Positions 43,032 through 53,466 of a stretch of DNA of 64,000 nucleotides are shown here, in pieces. Each line of letters begins with the position of its first letter. Within the stretch, counting starts at the first letter, position 1. The stretch comes from DATAXP01 sp963708675 (GTDB lineage Bacteria > Planctomycetota > Planctomycetia > Pirellulales > PNKZ01). The position numbers were made by a program, and so were the translations under genes. Location: NCBI GenBank assembly GCA_963708675.1, contig CAVPTO010000003.1, positions 1,240,001 to 1,304,000 of the forward strand, read 5' to 3'. The notes beneath the pieces were generated by a model. That model was not told where the DNA came from. It saw only the letters and a list, made by a program, of their open reading frames with translations, and ran no database searches.

Positions 43032-46000
43032 ATGCATTGGCTCGCGGCGCCTTGTGGTGCGCTGATCGTCTTCTGCTTCGCCTTCGACACCACGACTTCG
43101 GCTGCGCCCCCCAAGCGTGGCGGCGACTTCTTCGAGAACCGCATTCGCCCGATGTTGGTCGAGCGGTGCGTTGAATGCCATGGCCCGTCGAAGCAGGAAT
43201 CGGGGCTGCGGCTCGACTCACGCGATGCGATGCTCAAAGGTGGCGACAGCGGGCCGGCGATCGTCGTCGGCAAGCCCGAGGACAGTTTGTTGATCGAGGC
43301 CGTTCGTCGCGAGCGGCTCGAGATGCCCCCCGACGAGGAGTTGCCCGTCGAGGAAGTCGCTGCCCTGGAGCAGTGGATTCGCACCGGCGCCGTGTGGCCC
43401 GGCGGAGCGATGCCTTCGGCCGAGATCGCGCTCGGCGATCAGACGCGACTATTCCGCGAAGCAAAGACGCACTGGGCGTTTCAACCCGTCAAGCAACCTC
43501 CGCTGCCTGAGGTGACCCACACCGATTGGGTTCGCACCCACATCGATCGATTCATTCTCGAAAAGCTCGAAGCGCAAGGCATCGAGCCGGGCCCGTTGGC
43601 CGATCGACGCACGCTGATCCGCCGGCTGTCGTTCGATCTGATCGGTCTGCCGCCGAGCGAGCAAGAGGTGCTCGACTTTCAACACGACGCGTCGTCCGAT
43701 GCCGTTGCGAAGGTCGTCGATCGATTGTTGGCGTCGCCGCACTATGGCGAGCGATGGGGGCGTCATTGGTTGGACGTGGCTCGCTATGCCGACATGCGCG
43801 ACTTCATCGCCGCCGGCAACGATCGCCGTTATCCGTACGCCTACACCTATCGCGATTGGGTGATCAAGGCCTTCAACGACGACATGCCTTACGATGAATT
43901 CGTCCGACAGCAATTGGCTGCCGACTTCTATGCCACCGATCCGCACTCGCCACAGCTTGCCGCGTTGGGCCTGCTGATGGTTGGTCCGCGATTCATTCAA
44001 AACACCAACGAGCTGATTGCCGACCGCATCGACGTCGTCGGTCGAGGCTTCTTGGGCTTGGCCGTCACGTGTGCGCGATGTCACGATCACAAATACGATC
44101 CGATTCCGACGGCCGACTATTACGCGCTCTACGGCGTATTCGCCAGTTGTGAAGAGCCGAAGGAGTTGCCGACGCTCGCCGGCATGAGTCCACCACCGGA
44201 AAAGGTGGCCGAATACGAGGCGGCCATGCGCGAGAAGCAGGCCGAACTCGACAAGTACGGCGAGGAGTTGCGTGACCGCGGGCTGGCTGACTTCCGCAAG
44301 CGGCCGATCGACTATCTCGTCAGCTATTACGAGATGAACGTCGAGAAAAGCGATTCGATTCGCGGCGTGATCGACAAGCGCAAAGTCGACGAGTGCGCGA
44401 TGACGCCGCTCGTGGACAACCTCGATCGATACCGCCGCGATGCTACGTGGCACTCCGATCCTGTGTGGGGGCCGCTGCTGTCGCTATTGCCCCCCGTCGA
44501 CAAGAGCTTCAACCCGCGTCTGAATCTCATGATCAAGACCGGCATGGTCGGGGTGAAGGATCAGCAACCGATCAACGAGGTTCTACTCGCCGCGCTTCGC
44601 GATAGTCGCCCTGCGGACAAGCGCTCGTTGTTGGAGATGTACGGCCGTGTGTTCGAGCTTGCCGAGAAGGCATGGCAAAAGGCTATCAAGGAGTCAAAAG
44701 GCAAAAAGCCTCAGGCGCTGAAAGACGCCGCCTTGGAACAGTTGAGACAAGCGCTGTACGCCAATGATGGCCCGCTTGCGTTCACGCCGACTCAGGCGAT
44801 CGATGGATCGCGGCTGTTCGGCGATGCTCGTAGGAAGTTGGGAAAATATGAAGGCGCCCTGAAAGAGGTCGAGAGCACGCATCCCGGCGCTCCCGCCCGA
44901 GCGTTCATGCTCGTCGACAAGGAGAAGCCCGTCGAACCGTCGATCTTCATTCGCGGCGATCAGTCGCGCAAGGGCGATCGCGTGACGCGGCACTTCCTGA
45001 GCGTGCTCGATCCCGAGCATCGCGCGTTCACTAAGGGAAGTGGCCGCCAAGAGCTTGCTGAAGACATCGCCGATGCGAAGAACCCTCTCACCGCTCGCGT
45101 GTTCGTCAATCGCGTGTGGATGCACCACTTTGGTGTTGGCCTGGTCGATACGCCCGGGGACTTCGGTTTCCGCAGCAACCCGCCGAGTCATCCCGAGTTG
45201 CTCGACTGGCTCGCCGCGAAGTTCATAGAGAACGGATGGTCGATCAAGAAGCTACACCGGATGATCGTGCTGTCGAGCGCTTACCGCCAGCAGAGTCGTT
45301 ACGTCGCGGCGTATGCTGAGAAAGATCCCGAAAATCGGCTGTTGTGGAGCGCCCATCGCCGGAGGCTCGACTTCGAGGCGATGCGTGACGCGATGCTCGC
45401 CGTGACGGGACAACTCGACGAGACGCTCGGCGGGCGTGCCGTGGCGCTCTCGGATCAGCCGTTCACCAAGCGGCGCACCGTATACGGCCTCGTCGATCGA
45501 TTGAACCTCGATCCGATCTTTTCGATCTTCGACTTCGCGTCTCCCGATGTCAGCACGCCCGAGCGCGCCGAAACGACGATACCGCAGCAGGCGCTGTTCG
45601 GAATGAATCATCCGTTCGTCATCGAGCAAGCGCGGGCCATGTGTTCGCTGCCGGAGATTGCAGCCGCAAAGGATGATGGCGACAGGTTGCGCGTCTTGTA
45701 CGGTCGGGTCTATCGGCGCAAGCCGTCGCCTGTCGAGATGAAGGTCGCACGGACGTTCCTCGTGGAGGCGGAAAAGAAGCAGCGCGAGTCGCACGTCCAG
45801 CCGACGTGGCAGTACGGCTACGGCCCGGCCGACCCGTCGGTTCCGGCCGACGAGCGCTTCGAGCCGTTGATGGTCTTCGACGCTGCCAGTTATCAAGTGT
45901 CGGAAGTCTATCCCGACCCGAAGGCAGGGCACGTTCGCCTGAACAAGAACGGCGGGCACCCCGGTCGCAGCCTGGCCAATGCCGTCATTCGACGTTGGTG

Positions 46001-46397
46001 CGCTCCGCACGACGGTTTCGTCGAGATCACCGGTACGCTGCAACATCTCAGCGATAAGGGAGATGGCGTCCGTGCGCGGATCATGGGTCCAGGCAATCGC
46101 GTGCTCGGCGAATGGACGGCCCTCAACGAGAAGGTCGACACGCACGTCAAGCGCGTTCGTGTGACTCGCGGGCAGACGATCGACTTCATCGTCGATCCGA
46201 TCAAGACCAACGTATCGGACGGCTTTAACTGGGCGCCACGACTGGCGGCCATTGCCGCGCCCGACGGCGCAGCCTCAACCGGCGACGCATGGGACGCTCG
46301 CAACGACTTCGCCGGGCCACCGCCCCCGCCGCTCGGCCCGTGGGAGCAACTCGCCCAAGCGCTGCTGCTCACCAACGAATTCATGTTCCTCGACTAA
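43032..46397 (+). CDS. PSD1-type cytochrome / DUF1549-DUF1553 protein
   Basis: A 1121-residue exported protein. After a signal peptide comes a planctomycete-type cytochrome domain with a single haem-binding CVECH (Cys46, Cys49, His50). DUF1549 follows (HIDRFILEKLEAQGI, RRLSFDLIGLPPSEQEV, HYGERWGRHWLDVARYAD). DUF1553 follows that (FVNRVWMHHFGVGLVDTPGDFG, RRRLDFEAMRDAMLA, RAETTIPQQALFGMN). A long inserted middle region carries a second CARCH at about residue 346-350, a common feature of this family. These proteins are paired with DUF1501 partners, here 77 bp downstream. The function is not established, but a periplasmic redox role is suggested. GGGAGG precedes ATG 43032. Confidence 0.9.
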   Translation: MHWLAAPCGALIVFCFAFDTTTSAAPPKRGGDFFENRIRPMLVERCVECHGPSKQESGLRLDSRDAMLKGGDSGPAIVVGKPEDSLLIEAVRRERLEMPPDEELPVEEVAALEQWIRTGAVWPGGAMPSAEIALGDQTRLFREAKTHWAFQPVKQPPLPEVTHTDWVRTHIDRFILEKLEAQGIEPGPLADRRTLIRRLSFDLIGLPPSEQEVLDFQHDASSDAVAKVVDRLLASPHYGERWGRHWLDVARYADMRDFIAAGNDRRYPYAYTYRDWVIKAFNDDMPYDEFVRQQLAADFYATDPHSPQLAALGLLMVGPRFIQNTNELIADRIDVVGRGFLGLAVTCARCHDHKYDPIPTADYYALYGVFASCEEPKELPTLAGMSPPPEKVAEYEAAMREKQAELDKYGEELRDRGLADFRKRPIDYLVSYYEMNVEKSDSIRGVIDKRKVDECAMTPLVDNLDRYRRDATWHSDPVWGPLLSLLPPVDKSFNPRLNLMIKTGMVGVKDQQPINEVLLAALRDSRPADKRSLLEMYGRVFELAEKAWQKAIKESKGKKPQALKDAALEQLRQALYANDGPLAFTPTQAIDGSRLFGDARRKLGKYEGALKEVESTHPGAPARAFMLVDKEKPVEPSIFIRGDQSRKGDRVTRHFLSVLDPEHRAFTKGSGRQELAEDIADAKNPLTARVFVNRVWMHHFGVGLVDTPGDFGFRSNPPSHPELLDWLAAKFIENGWSIKKLHRMIVLSSAYRQQSRYVAAYAEKDPENRLLWSAHRRRLDFEAMRDAMLAVTGQLDETLGGRAVALSDQPFTKRRTVYGLVDRLNLDPIFSIFDFASPDVSTPERAETTIPQQALFGMNHPFVIEQARAMCSLPEIAAAKDDGDRLRVLYGRVYRRKPSPVEMKVARTFLVEAEKKQRESHVQPTWQYGYGPADPSVPADERFEPLMVFDAASYQVSEVYPDPKAGHVRLNKNGGHPGRSLANAVIRRWCAPHDGFVEITGTLQHLSDKGDGVRARIMGPGNRVLGEWTALNEKVDTHVKRVRVTRGQTIDFIVDPIKTNVSDGFNWAPRLAAIAAPDGAASTGDAWDARNDFAGPPPPPLGPWEQLAQALLLTNEFMFLD

Positions 46398-46427
46398 CGA
46401 ACCGCAGAATATTGTGACACCCTCAAG

Positions 46428-46449
46428 CCCAGGGCCTGCCGGCCCTGGG
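46428..46449. repeat. Hairpin CCCAGGGCC, copy 1
   Basis: 9-bp arms (CCCAGGGCC and complement) with a 4-base loop lie between the PSD1 gene and the DUF1501 gene. A near-identical copy lies immediately after the DUF1501 stop (47929-47950). Confidence 0.8.
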
Positions 46450-46474
46450 TCGAACCGCCAAGAGATCCCCCAAC

Positions 46475-47926
<1,452 letters not shown>

Positions 47927-47928
47927 AG

Positions 47929-47950
47929 CCCAGGGCCTGCTGGCCCTGGG
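47929..47950. repeat. Hairpin CCCAGGGCC, copy 2
   Basis: Same 9-bp arms as copy 1, two bases after the DUF1501 stop codon and 10 bp before the 3' end of sulfatase 2. It lies between convergent genes and may work as a terminator stem, though no T-run follows. Confidence 0.8.
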
Positions 47951-47960
47951 TCATTGTGCG

Positions 47961-49598
47961 TCACTCCGCGTTCTTCCCCCGTCCCTTCTTCGGCGACGGC
48001 GACCCTTCGTCCCCCTGCTTCGCGTACTCGGCGTCGAGCTGACTCCAAATCGCCGCGAGCTTCGCAACCTTTTCAGGTTTCTTCGAAGCGAGGTTCGTCG
48101 TCTCCGTGCGATCGCGACTCAGGTCGTACAGTTCCCACGGTTCGTCGTCGCCTGAGGCCACGATCTTCCAGTCATCGAGCCGCAGCCCGCGATTGTGCTG
48201 ATGCTTGAAGAAGAACGGCTCGTGTGCCGGGCGTGCATCAGCCTTGAAACACTCGACAAGACTGTTGCCCGGCAACTTCGGTCGCTTCGCGCCGTTGAAG
48301 ACCGCCGGCGTCTGCGAACTCGACACCTCAAGTAGCGTCGGCACAATATCGACGAAGTGCCCCGGCGCGTGACGCAACTCGCCGCGAGCGGAAATGCCGT
48401 TGGCCCAACACACGACCAACGGCGTGGCGATGCCCCCTTCGTGGGTCCACGACTTGTGCTTTCGCATCGGCGTGTTCGCGACGGTCGACCAACCTGGGCC
48501 GAGGCCGAGGAACGTTTTGGCCGAGCCGATCGGTGCGTTGGGATCGTGGCCGTCAGCGCGAATGATTTGCTCGGCGCTCGCCCCGTTGTCGGAAGCGAAA
48601 AAGATCAGCGTGTCGTCCGCCACGTTCATCCGCTTGAGTTGATCGAGCACGCGGCCCACTTCTTGGTCCATGCGGTCGACCATCGCGGCATGCACTTCCA
48701 TCTTCGCCGCCTGAAACTTCTTCTGCTCGTCGGACAGTGAATCCCAAGGTACGGCGTGCGCCACCTCGCCGGGACCGACACGTTGCGCGAGTTCGCGTTC
48801 GCTGAGGTTCCATGCCGGCACGACATCAGGCTCGGGGCGTGAAAGTGACGATTCGCACAACCGCATTTGCTCGATGCGCTTCCAGCGGGCGTCACGCACC
48901 TGATCCCAACCTTCGTGATAACGGTCGCGATAATGTGCGATGTCCTCCTCAGGCGCTTGCAGCGGAAAGTGCGGCGACGTGAACGCGATGTAGAGGAAGA
49001 ACGGCTCGCCGCGATGCTGATCATTGTGCTCGCCGAGCCATCGGATCGCGTAATTCGCGATTTCAGTCGTCTCGTAGTATTTCTCACCCGGCTTGGGGCC
49101 AGGAATGTTCTTGTCGTCGAGTTCGCGCTTCTGCGGGGAGAAGAATCGATTCTGATCGGTCGTGTGATACGACCGCTCGAAGCCGCCGGCCAACACCGGG
49201 CCATCAACGTGCCACTTGCCGGAATGATACGAGTGATAACCCGCCTCCTTCAGCAACTGCGGCGCAAGCGCGCCCCACGGCGGTCGCGTGCCTTGCGGGT
49301 CACGGTTCACTTGCTGGGCGTAATAACCGGTAAGCAGCGCTGCCCGCGACGGCCAACACCGCGCCGTGTTATAGAACTGCGTGAACCGCAGCCCGTTCGC
49401 CGCCAGACGATCGACGTTCGGCGTCGCGATTTCGCCTCCGTAGCAGCCGAGGTCGCTCCAGCCGAGATCGTCCGCGAGAATGAAGACGATGTTCGGACGC
49501 TTCGGGCTCGCCACTAATAAATCGGCTTCCGCAAACGCAAACGCGATCGCGCCGACCAACATCAAACAACGTATCGCGATACCGACACTAGAAAACAT
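47961..49598 (-). CDS. Formylglycine sulfatase 2 (arylsulfatase type)
   Basis: A 545-residue exported sulfatase. Signal peptide (IRCLMLVGAIAFAFAEADLL). Metal-site part FILADDLGWSDLGCYGG. The formylglycine motif C-W-P-S-R has Cys at about residue 81. HSGKWHVDG and FFASDNGASAEQ follow. The tail is basic (SPSPKKGRGKNAE). ATG 49598 with CGGGAG at good spacing is preferred over GTG 49622, which would overlap the upstream sulfatase stop by 4 bp. In either case the two sulfatases are co-transcribed. Substrate is probably a sulfated glycan, not defined. Confidence 0.9.
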   Translation of the reverse strand: MFSSVGIAIRCLMLVGAIAFAFAEADLLVASPKRPNIVFILADDLGWSDLGCYGGEIATPNVDRLAANGLRFTQFYNTARCWPSRAALLTGYYAQQVNRDPQGTRPPWGALAPQLLKEAGYHSYHSGKWHVDGPVLAGGFERSYHTTDQNRFFSPQKRELDDKNIPGPKPGEKYYETTEIANYAIRWLGEHNDQHRGEPFFLYIAFTSPHFPLQAPEEDIAHYRDRYHEGWDQVRDARWKRIEQMRLCESSLSRPEPDVVPAWNLSERELAQRVGPGEVAHAVPWDSLSDEQKKFQAAKMEVHAAMVDRMDQEVGRVLDQLKRMNVADDTLIFFASDNGASAEQIIRADGHDPNAPIGSAKTFLGLGPGWSTVANTPMRKHKSWTHEGGIATPLVVCWANGISARGELRHAPGHFVDIVPTLLEVSSSQTPAVFNGAKRPKLPGNSLVECFKADARPAHEPFFFKHQHNRGLRLDDWKIVASGDDEPWELYDLSRDRTETTNLASKKPEKVAKLAAIWSQLDAEYAKQGDEGSPSPKKGRGKNAE

Positions 49599-49618
49599 CG
49601 ATAACTCCCGAAAATGTA

Positions 49619-51067
49619 TCACTCGTAGCCGGGACGGATCGTCCCGTCCTTGGCTATGAGCGGCTGCGGATTGGAGACGCGGCCGATGGGTCGAACGCTA
49701 GGGCCGATGCTTTTATTGCCGAGGTCGGAATCCATCGCTTCGGCCAACTCGCGAAGCTCGCGCACGACATCGGGGTTTTGCTTGGCGACGTCGCTGGCCT
49801 CGCCGATGTCGCGGCCGAGATGGTATAGCTCGCCGCTGGCAAGGTGCAGTTTCCAATCGCCTTTGCGCACCGCCTCGAGTTTCAGCCCGTGGAAGTAGTG
49901 CATCGTGTCGCGAGGCGGCGTGCCTTTCTCGCCCAAAAGCACCGACGATTGATCAACGCCGTCGATCTTGGCCTTCGGCAACTCGGCGTCTGCGAGATGT
50001 GCGAACGTCGGCAGCACGTCCATCATCGACGTGATGGCAGCAGTCGAAGAATCGGCAGGCACCTTGCCAGGCCACCATGCGAGCGTACACACACGCATGC
50101 CCCCTTCGAGTGTCGTTCCTTTCGAGCCTCGAAGCGGCGCGTTGCTCACTTCCTTAGATTTTGTCGGCCCGCCGTTGTCGCTCGTAAAGATGACGAGCGT
50201 GTTCTTGTCGAGGCCCAACGAACGAAGCGTGTCGAGCACCTGACCAACGCTCCAATCGATCTCCAACGTCCAATCGTCGTACAGCCCGCCGCCCGACTTG
50301 CCGACGTATTCCGGTGACGGATACAGCGGAAAGTGAACGGCGCTGTGGGGCAGATAAAGGAAGAACGGTTCCTTCTGATGATCGCGGATGAACTTCACGG
50401 CGCGCTCAGTGTATTGGCGCGTGAAACGTTGCTGGCCAACGGCGTCGACACGCGCGATGACCTTGTGGTTGTCGACCATCGGAAGCGGCGGCTGATCGTT
50501 GCCGCGAATGCCGACGTCATCAGAATCCTCCTCGAATGGCTTGGTGGTTGTCTCCTTGCGCTTCGGCAGTGGATCGCCGAGGCTGCTCTTTGAACCATCT
50601 TCGATCGTGCCCATGTCGTTCGAGTACGGAATGCCGAAGTATTCGTCAAAGCCTTGGTTCGTCGGCAGAAACTCGGGCTGATCGCCGAGGTGCCACTTGC
50701 CGATGCACGCCGTCGCGTAGCCGGCACTCTTGAGCACCTCCGCCACGGTGACTTCGTCGGGGCTTACGCCGACGGCGGCCGACGGAAAGAGCACACCGCC
50801 GATGGGCAGTACCCGCTTCGGATAGCAGCCGGTCATCAAAGCCGCCCGGGACGGTGAGCAGACGGGAGCCGCGTAGTGGCTGGTCAGCTTCATTCCCTCG
50901 CGAGCCATGCGGTCGAGATGTGGCGTCGCCTGCGTGCTGCCGTAGGGACCGATTTCGGCGTAACCGAGGTCGTCGATATTGATGACGACGAAGTTCGGCT
51001 TGGGGGAAGCGGCGAAAAGGGAAGTTCCGATGCAGACGACCAACGTGGCGGAAACGCTTAGCTTCAT
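49619..51067 (-). CDS. Formylglycine sulfatase 3 (arylsulfatase A-like)
   Basis: A 482-residue exported sulfatase. Signal peptide MKLSVSATLVVCIGTSLFAA. INIDDLGYAEIGPYGS (metal ligands). The C-S-P-S-R motif has Cys70. CIGKWHLGDQ and IFTSDNGGPTK follow. It is the first gene of a two-sulfatase unit. The family acts on sulfate esters in the periplasm or outside. ATG 51067 begins exactly at the signal peptide. The longer frame from 51124 is less likely. Confidence 0.9.
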   Translation of the reverse strand: MKLSVSATLVVCIGTSLFAASPKPNFVVINIDDLGYAEIGPYGSTQATPHLDRMAREGMKLTSHYAAPVCSPSRAALMTGCYPKRVLPIGGVLFPSAAVGVSPDEVTVAEVLKSAGYATACIGKWHLGDQPEFLPTNQGFDEYFGIPYSNDMGTIEDGSKSSLGDPLPKRKETTTKPFEEDSDDVGIRGNDQPPLPMVDNHKVIARVDAVGQQRFTRQYTERAVKFIRDHQKEPFFLYLPHSAVHFPLYPSPEYVGKSGGGLYDDWTLEIDWSVGQVLDTLRSLGLDKNTLVIFTSDNGGPTKSKEVSNAPLRGSKGTTLEGGMRVCTLAWWPGKVPADSSTAAITSMMDVLPTFAHLADAELPKAKIDGVDQSSVLLGEKGTPPRDTMHYFHGLKLEAVRKGDWKLHLASGELYHLGRDIGEASDVAKQNPDVVRELRELAEAMDSDLGNKSIGPSVRPIGRVSNPQPLIAKDGTIRPGYE

Positions 51068-51095
51068 TTCGACGACTCTCGCGATAGACGTGTGA

Positions 51096-51893
51096 TTACC
51101 GAGGCGGCGGCGGGACCGGAGCATGCTCGGGCGTCGGCTTTTGTGTCAGAAGATCCAGGAGTTCTCGCAACAGTTCGACGCCTGGCTTCGGTGGAATATC
51201 GTCAGGATGCGTCGCGGCCCACTCGGGGGCAAGGATCAGCGGCACCCAGCGTTCGAGCAGGTGCTCGCCGGACGGCATCTGCCAACGCGCGACCGCGTTG
51301 AACACCGGCAGCGGAATGTTGACGCGTTGCACCGTCTCGGCCGTCGGATGCGAACAGTTCTCGGGCGGCGAAACGACAAGGTATTCACGGCAGGTGATCG
51401 GGCGCTCGTTGTAGATTGAGCATGATTCGTCCTCGAGCAGCGGACAAGCGATTTGCAACGCGAAGTACTCAGTACACAGTACTAAGTACTCGTCGTCGGT
51501 CAGGCGGTCACGATCCTGAAGCCGCGAAAGTAGGCCCGACTGTTCGAGTCGCTGTCGTGCAGCGGCGAAACGCTCGCGAACGACAGATCGTCGCGACTCG
51601 GGCATCGAGTGGATGACAGCGGCGATGCGGCGAGCCTCGACCTCGGAGATCGCCACGAGGTTGCGGCAGCATGCCCCGCAGCCGGCCTTGCATGAGATCG
51701 CCGCGCCGGTGCTTTCGACGGCGTTCACCGTGGCCGCGACGACCGAGTCGGACAGCGTGCGAGCGAGCGGTAGGAGATCGTCGAGCGTGGACGGCCTAGT
51801 TGGCACCGTCACCGTGCACTGCAACTTCCACGCTTCGCAGTCGAGCGTGAGCTCGCCCGTCACTGTGCCCAGATCATCGGAACTCGCGGCCAT
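51096..51893 (-). CDS. YkgJ-type cysteine-cluster protein
   Basis: A 265-residue protein with the zinc/iron-chelating (YkgJ-like) cysteine cluster. CKAGCGACCRNLVAIS lies near residues 68-83, and ACPLLEDESCSIYNERPITC about 80 residues later, giving the C-x3-C-x2-CC ... C ... C pattern. The N-terminal region and the Pro-rich tail (PTPEHAPVPPPPR) are not conserved. ATG 51893 has a strong GGAGGGG site. It is a cytosolic protein of unknown role. Bound metal is inferred from family knowledge. Confidence 0.82.
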   Translation of the reverse strand: MAASSDDLGTVTGELTLDCEAWKLQCTVTVPTRPSTLDDLLPLARTLSDSVVAATVNAVESTGAAISCKAGCGACCRNLVAISEVEARRIAAVIHSMPESRRSVVRERFAAARQRLEQSGLLSRLQDRDRLTDDEYLVLCTEYFALQIACPLLEDESCSIYNERPITCREYLVVSPPENCSHPTAETVQRVNIPLPVFNAVARWQMPSGEHLLERWVPLILAPEWAATHPDDIPPKPGVELLRELLDLLTQKPTPEHAPVPPPPR

Positions 51894-51988
51894 CGCATTC
51901 CCCTCCAGCACATGGGCTGAAAGGATGATCGTACCCGACGGCCGTGGCACGTTCGAGCGATTGCTATCTCGCATCGTGCGGTCGAGCG

Positions 51989-52705
51989 TTAGCGCGTCGC
52001 GTTAGCGCGCTGGCGTTCGGTGGTGAGCGGTTCGCGCACGGGGACTGCGGCATTGGGAAGCATTAACTCGGTGCCGGGGGCGAGGTAATCGATGTCGCTG
52101 CCCAGCCGGTGACGGTTCAGTTCGTAGATCTCCGACCATCGCGAGGCTTTGCCCAACTCGTTCCGCGCAATGTCGAACAACGTGTCGCCTTGCTCGACGA
52201 CGTAGACCTTGCCGCCGGGTATTCCGTGCGAGCCGGCCGACGTCAGAAGTGACTGCGAAGTCGCAGCCGGCACAGCGCGGCGTTTAGGGCACAGGTCGGG
52301 GTACTTCTCTTCGAGCACTTCGATGCGCGGCGTATTGATGACATCGCCGACCCGCATGCGATCCGAGTACGGCACGCGTTGGCGGTTGTGCTCTTCAAGG
52401 GCTTTGAAGTAGCTGCCGCTTCCGTAGACGCGCTCCGAGATGGCATAGAAACTGTCGTTGGGCCGGATTGTGTACTCTTCCGATCCGCTATGGGCATGGT
52501 GCGGCATGCCCGGAATCATTCGCTCGAGTTCTGGCTCGTAGCGGTCTTCGACCGCCGAGTATTGATGCGACGGTTGGTGAGTTCCGGGCGTCGGATACTG
52601 ATGATTAGCCGGCGGCGGATCGGCCTCGACAGGCACGTCGCGACCGTAGATGTCGTAGTGGGGAGCCGGCGGATTCTGTGCCGGAGCGCCATAGCGCGAG
52701 CCCAT
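51989..52705 (-). CDS. LysM-domain wall-binding protein, C-terminal part of a frame-split gene
   Basis: Two LysM domains: EYTIRPNDSFYAISERVYGSGS ... VGDVINTP and VYVVEQGDTLFDIARNELGK ... LAPGTELMLP. They are separated by a Pro-rich linker, and a basic tail follows. LysM domains bind N-acetylglucosamine-containing glycans such as peptidoglycan. The frame is open upstream of 52705 and reads as a natural Pro/Gly-rich linker (APDPYAPGHNGNPGAAAPSN) back to about 52775, where it meets the N-terminal part in another frame. So this is the end of that gene and not a gene with its own start. Confidence 0.82.
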   Translation of the reverse strand: MGSRYGAPAQNPPAPHYDIYGRDVPVEADPPPANHQYPTPGTHQPSHQYSAVEDRYEPELERMIPGMPHHAHSGSEEYTIRPNDSFYAISERVYGSGSYFKALEEHNRQRVPYSDRMRVGDVINTPRIEVLEEKYPDLCPKRRAVPAATSQSLLTSAGSHGIPGGKVYVVEQGDTLFDIARNELGKASRWSEIYELNRHRLGSDIDYLAPGTELMLPNAAVPVREPLTTERQRANATR

Positions 52706-53466
52706 GTTCGACGGCGCCGCGGCCCCCGGGTTGCCGTTGTGCCCCGGGGCGTAGGGATCCGGTGCGGGTTGCGTGGTGGCGCATGCGTATGGGATTGAAT
52801 GAAGTTTGAGGCGGACGGAACCGCGTGCTGGACGTTGCCCGAGTGCGTCCCTTCGTGCGAGGCTTGAAGCGCCGGTTCCGACTCAACGGCGAGCAATCCA
52901 TGAGCGGGACTCGCCTCGTGCGAATGCATGTGTGATGCCGCGGGCGCCATGATTTCCGACGCCGCTGCCTGCGGTGGCATGTGCTCATGTAGAGGTGTCG
53001 GCTCGGCCAACGGCATCGGCTCGCCGAGACTGGCCGCGTGAAACGGATCGGCCGAATGACGTGCAACGTCTGCCGCCGGCTCTTCGATCGGCGTCGTCGC
53101 CGATACGGGCTGCGCTGGTTCGTTGGGTGTCGACTCGACCGCAGCTAACTCAGCCATGGCCGGCATCGCGTAACGATCGCCAACCGTTTGCGGAGGCTGT
53201 TCGGCCAAAGCTCGCGGCTCTTCGTAACGCGATGGCGTGCGTTCTTCGCTCGTCGTCGTAGGCGACGCCATCGGCTCCGCGGCGAGACGATTGAGCAACT
53301 TGCTCGGCTTGTACGGTGCGTGCGTCTCCGCGACGGAATCCGGCGCATCTCGCAATGCCGAGGCAACATCATCGCGCGCCATGCTCATTCGCATCGCCAC
53401 CGTGCCGGCGAGCGTCATCATCAGGCCGCCGAGCACCGACAGGCCAATCGTCTTTTCCTTGCTCAT
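52516..53466 (-). CDS. N-terminal anchor and linker of the LysM protein (frame-split)
   Basis: It begins with a short cytosolic end and one transmembrane helix (IGLSVLGGLMMTLAGTVAM). A long Pro/Ala/Glu/His-rich linker follows to about residue 230. After HTHAPP the product becomes an Arg-rich out-of-frame tail. Restoring one base in the CC run near 52775-52780 continues the linker into the LysM domains. The full protein would be about 490 residues: one bitopic membrane anchor, a flexible linker and two LysM domains. It overlaps the rsmH stop by 4 bp (ATGA), the position of ftsL in other dcw clusters. Confidence 0.8.
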   Translation of the reverse strand: MSKEKTIGLSVLGGLMMTLAGTVAMRMSMARDDVASALRDAPDSVAETHAPYKPSKLLNRLAAEPMASPTTTSEERTPSRYEEPRALAEQPPQTVGDRYAMPAMAELAAVESTPNEPAQPVSATTPIEEPAADVARHSADPFHAASLGEPMPLAEPTPLHEHMPPQAAASEIMAPAASHMHSHEASPAHGLLAVESEPALQASHEGTHSGNVQHAVPSASNFIQSHTHAPPRNPHRIPTPRGTTATRGPRRRRTWARAMALRHRIRRLPTTTSTVATCLSRPIRRRLIISIRRPELTNRRINTRRSKTATSQNSSE

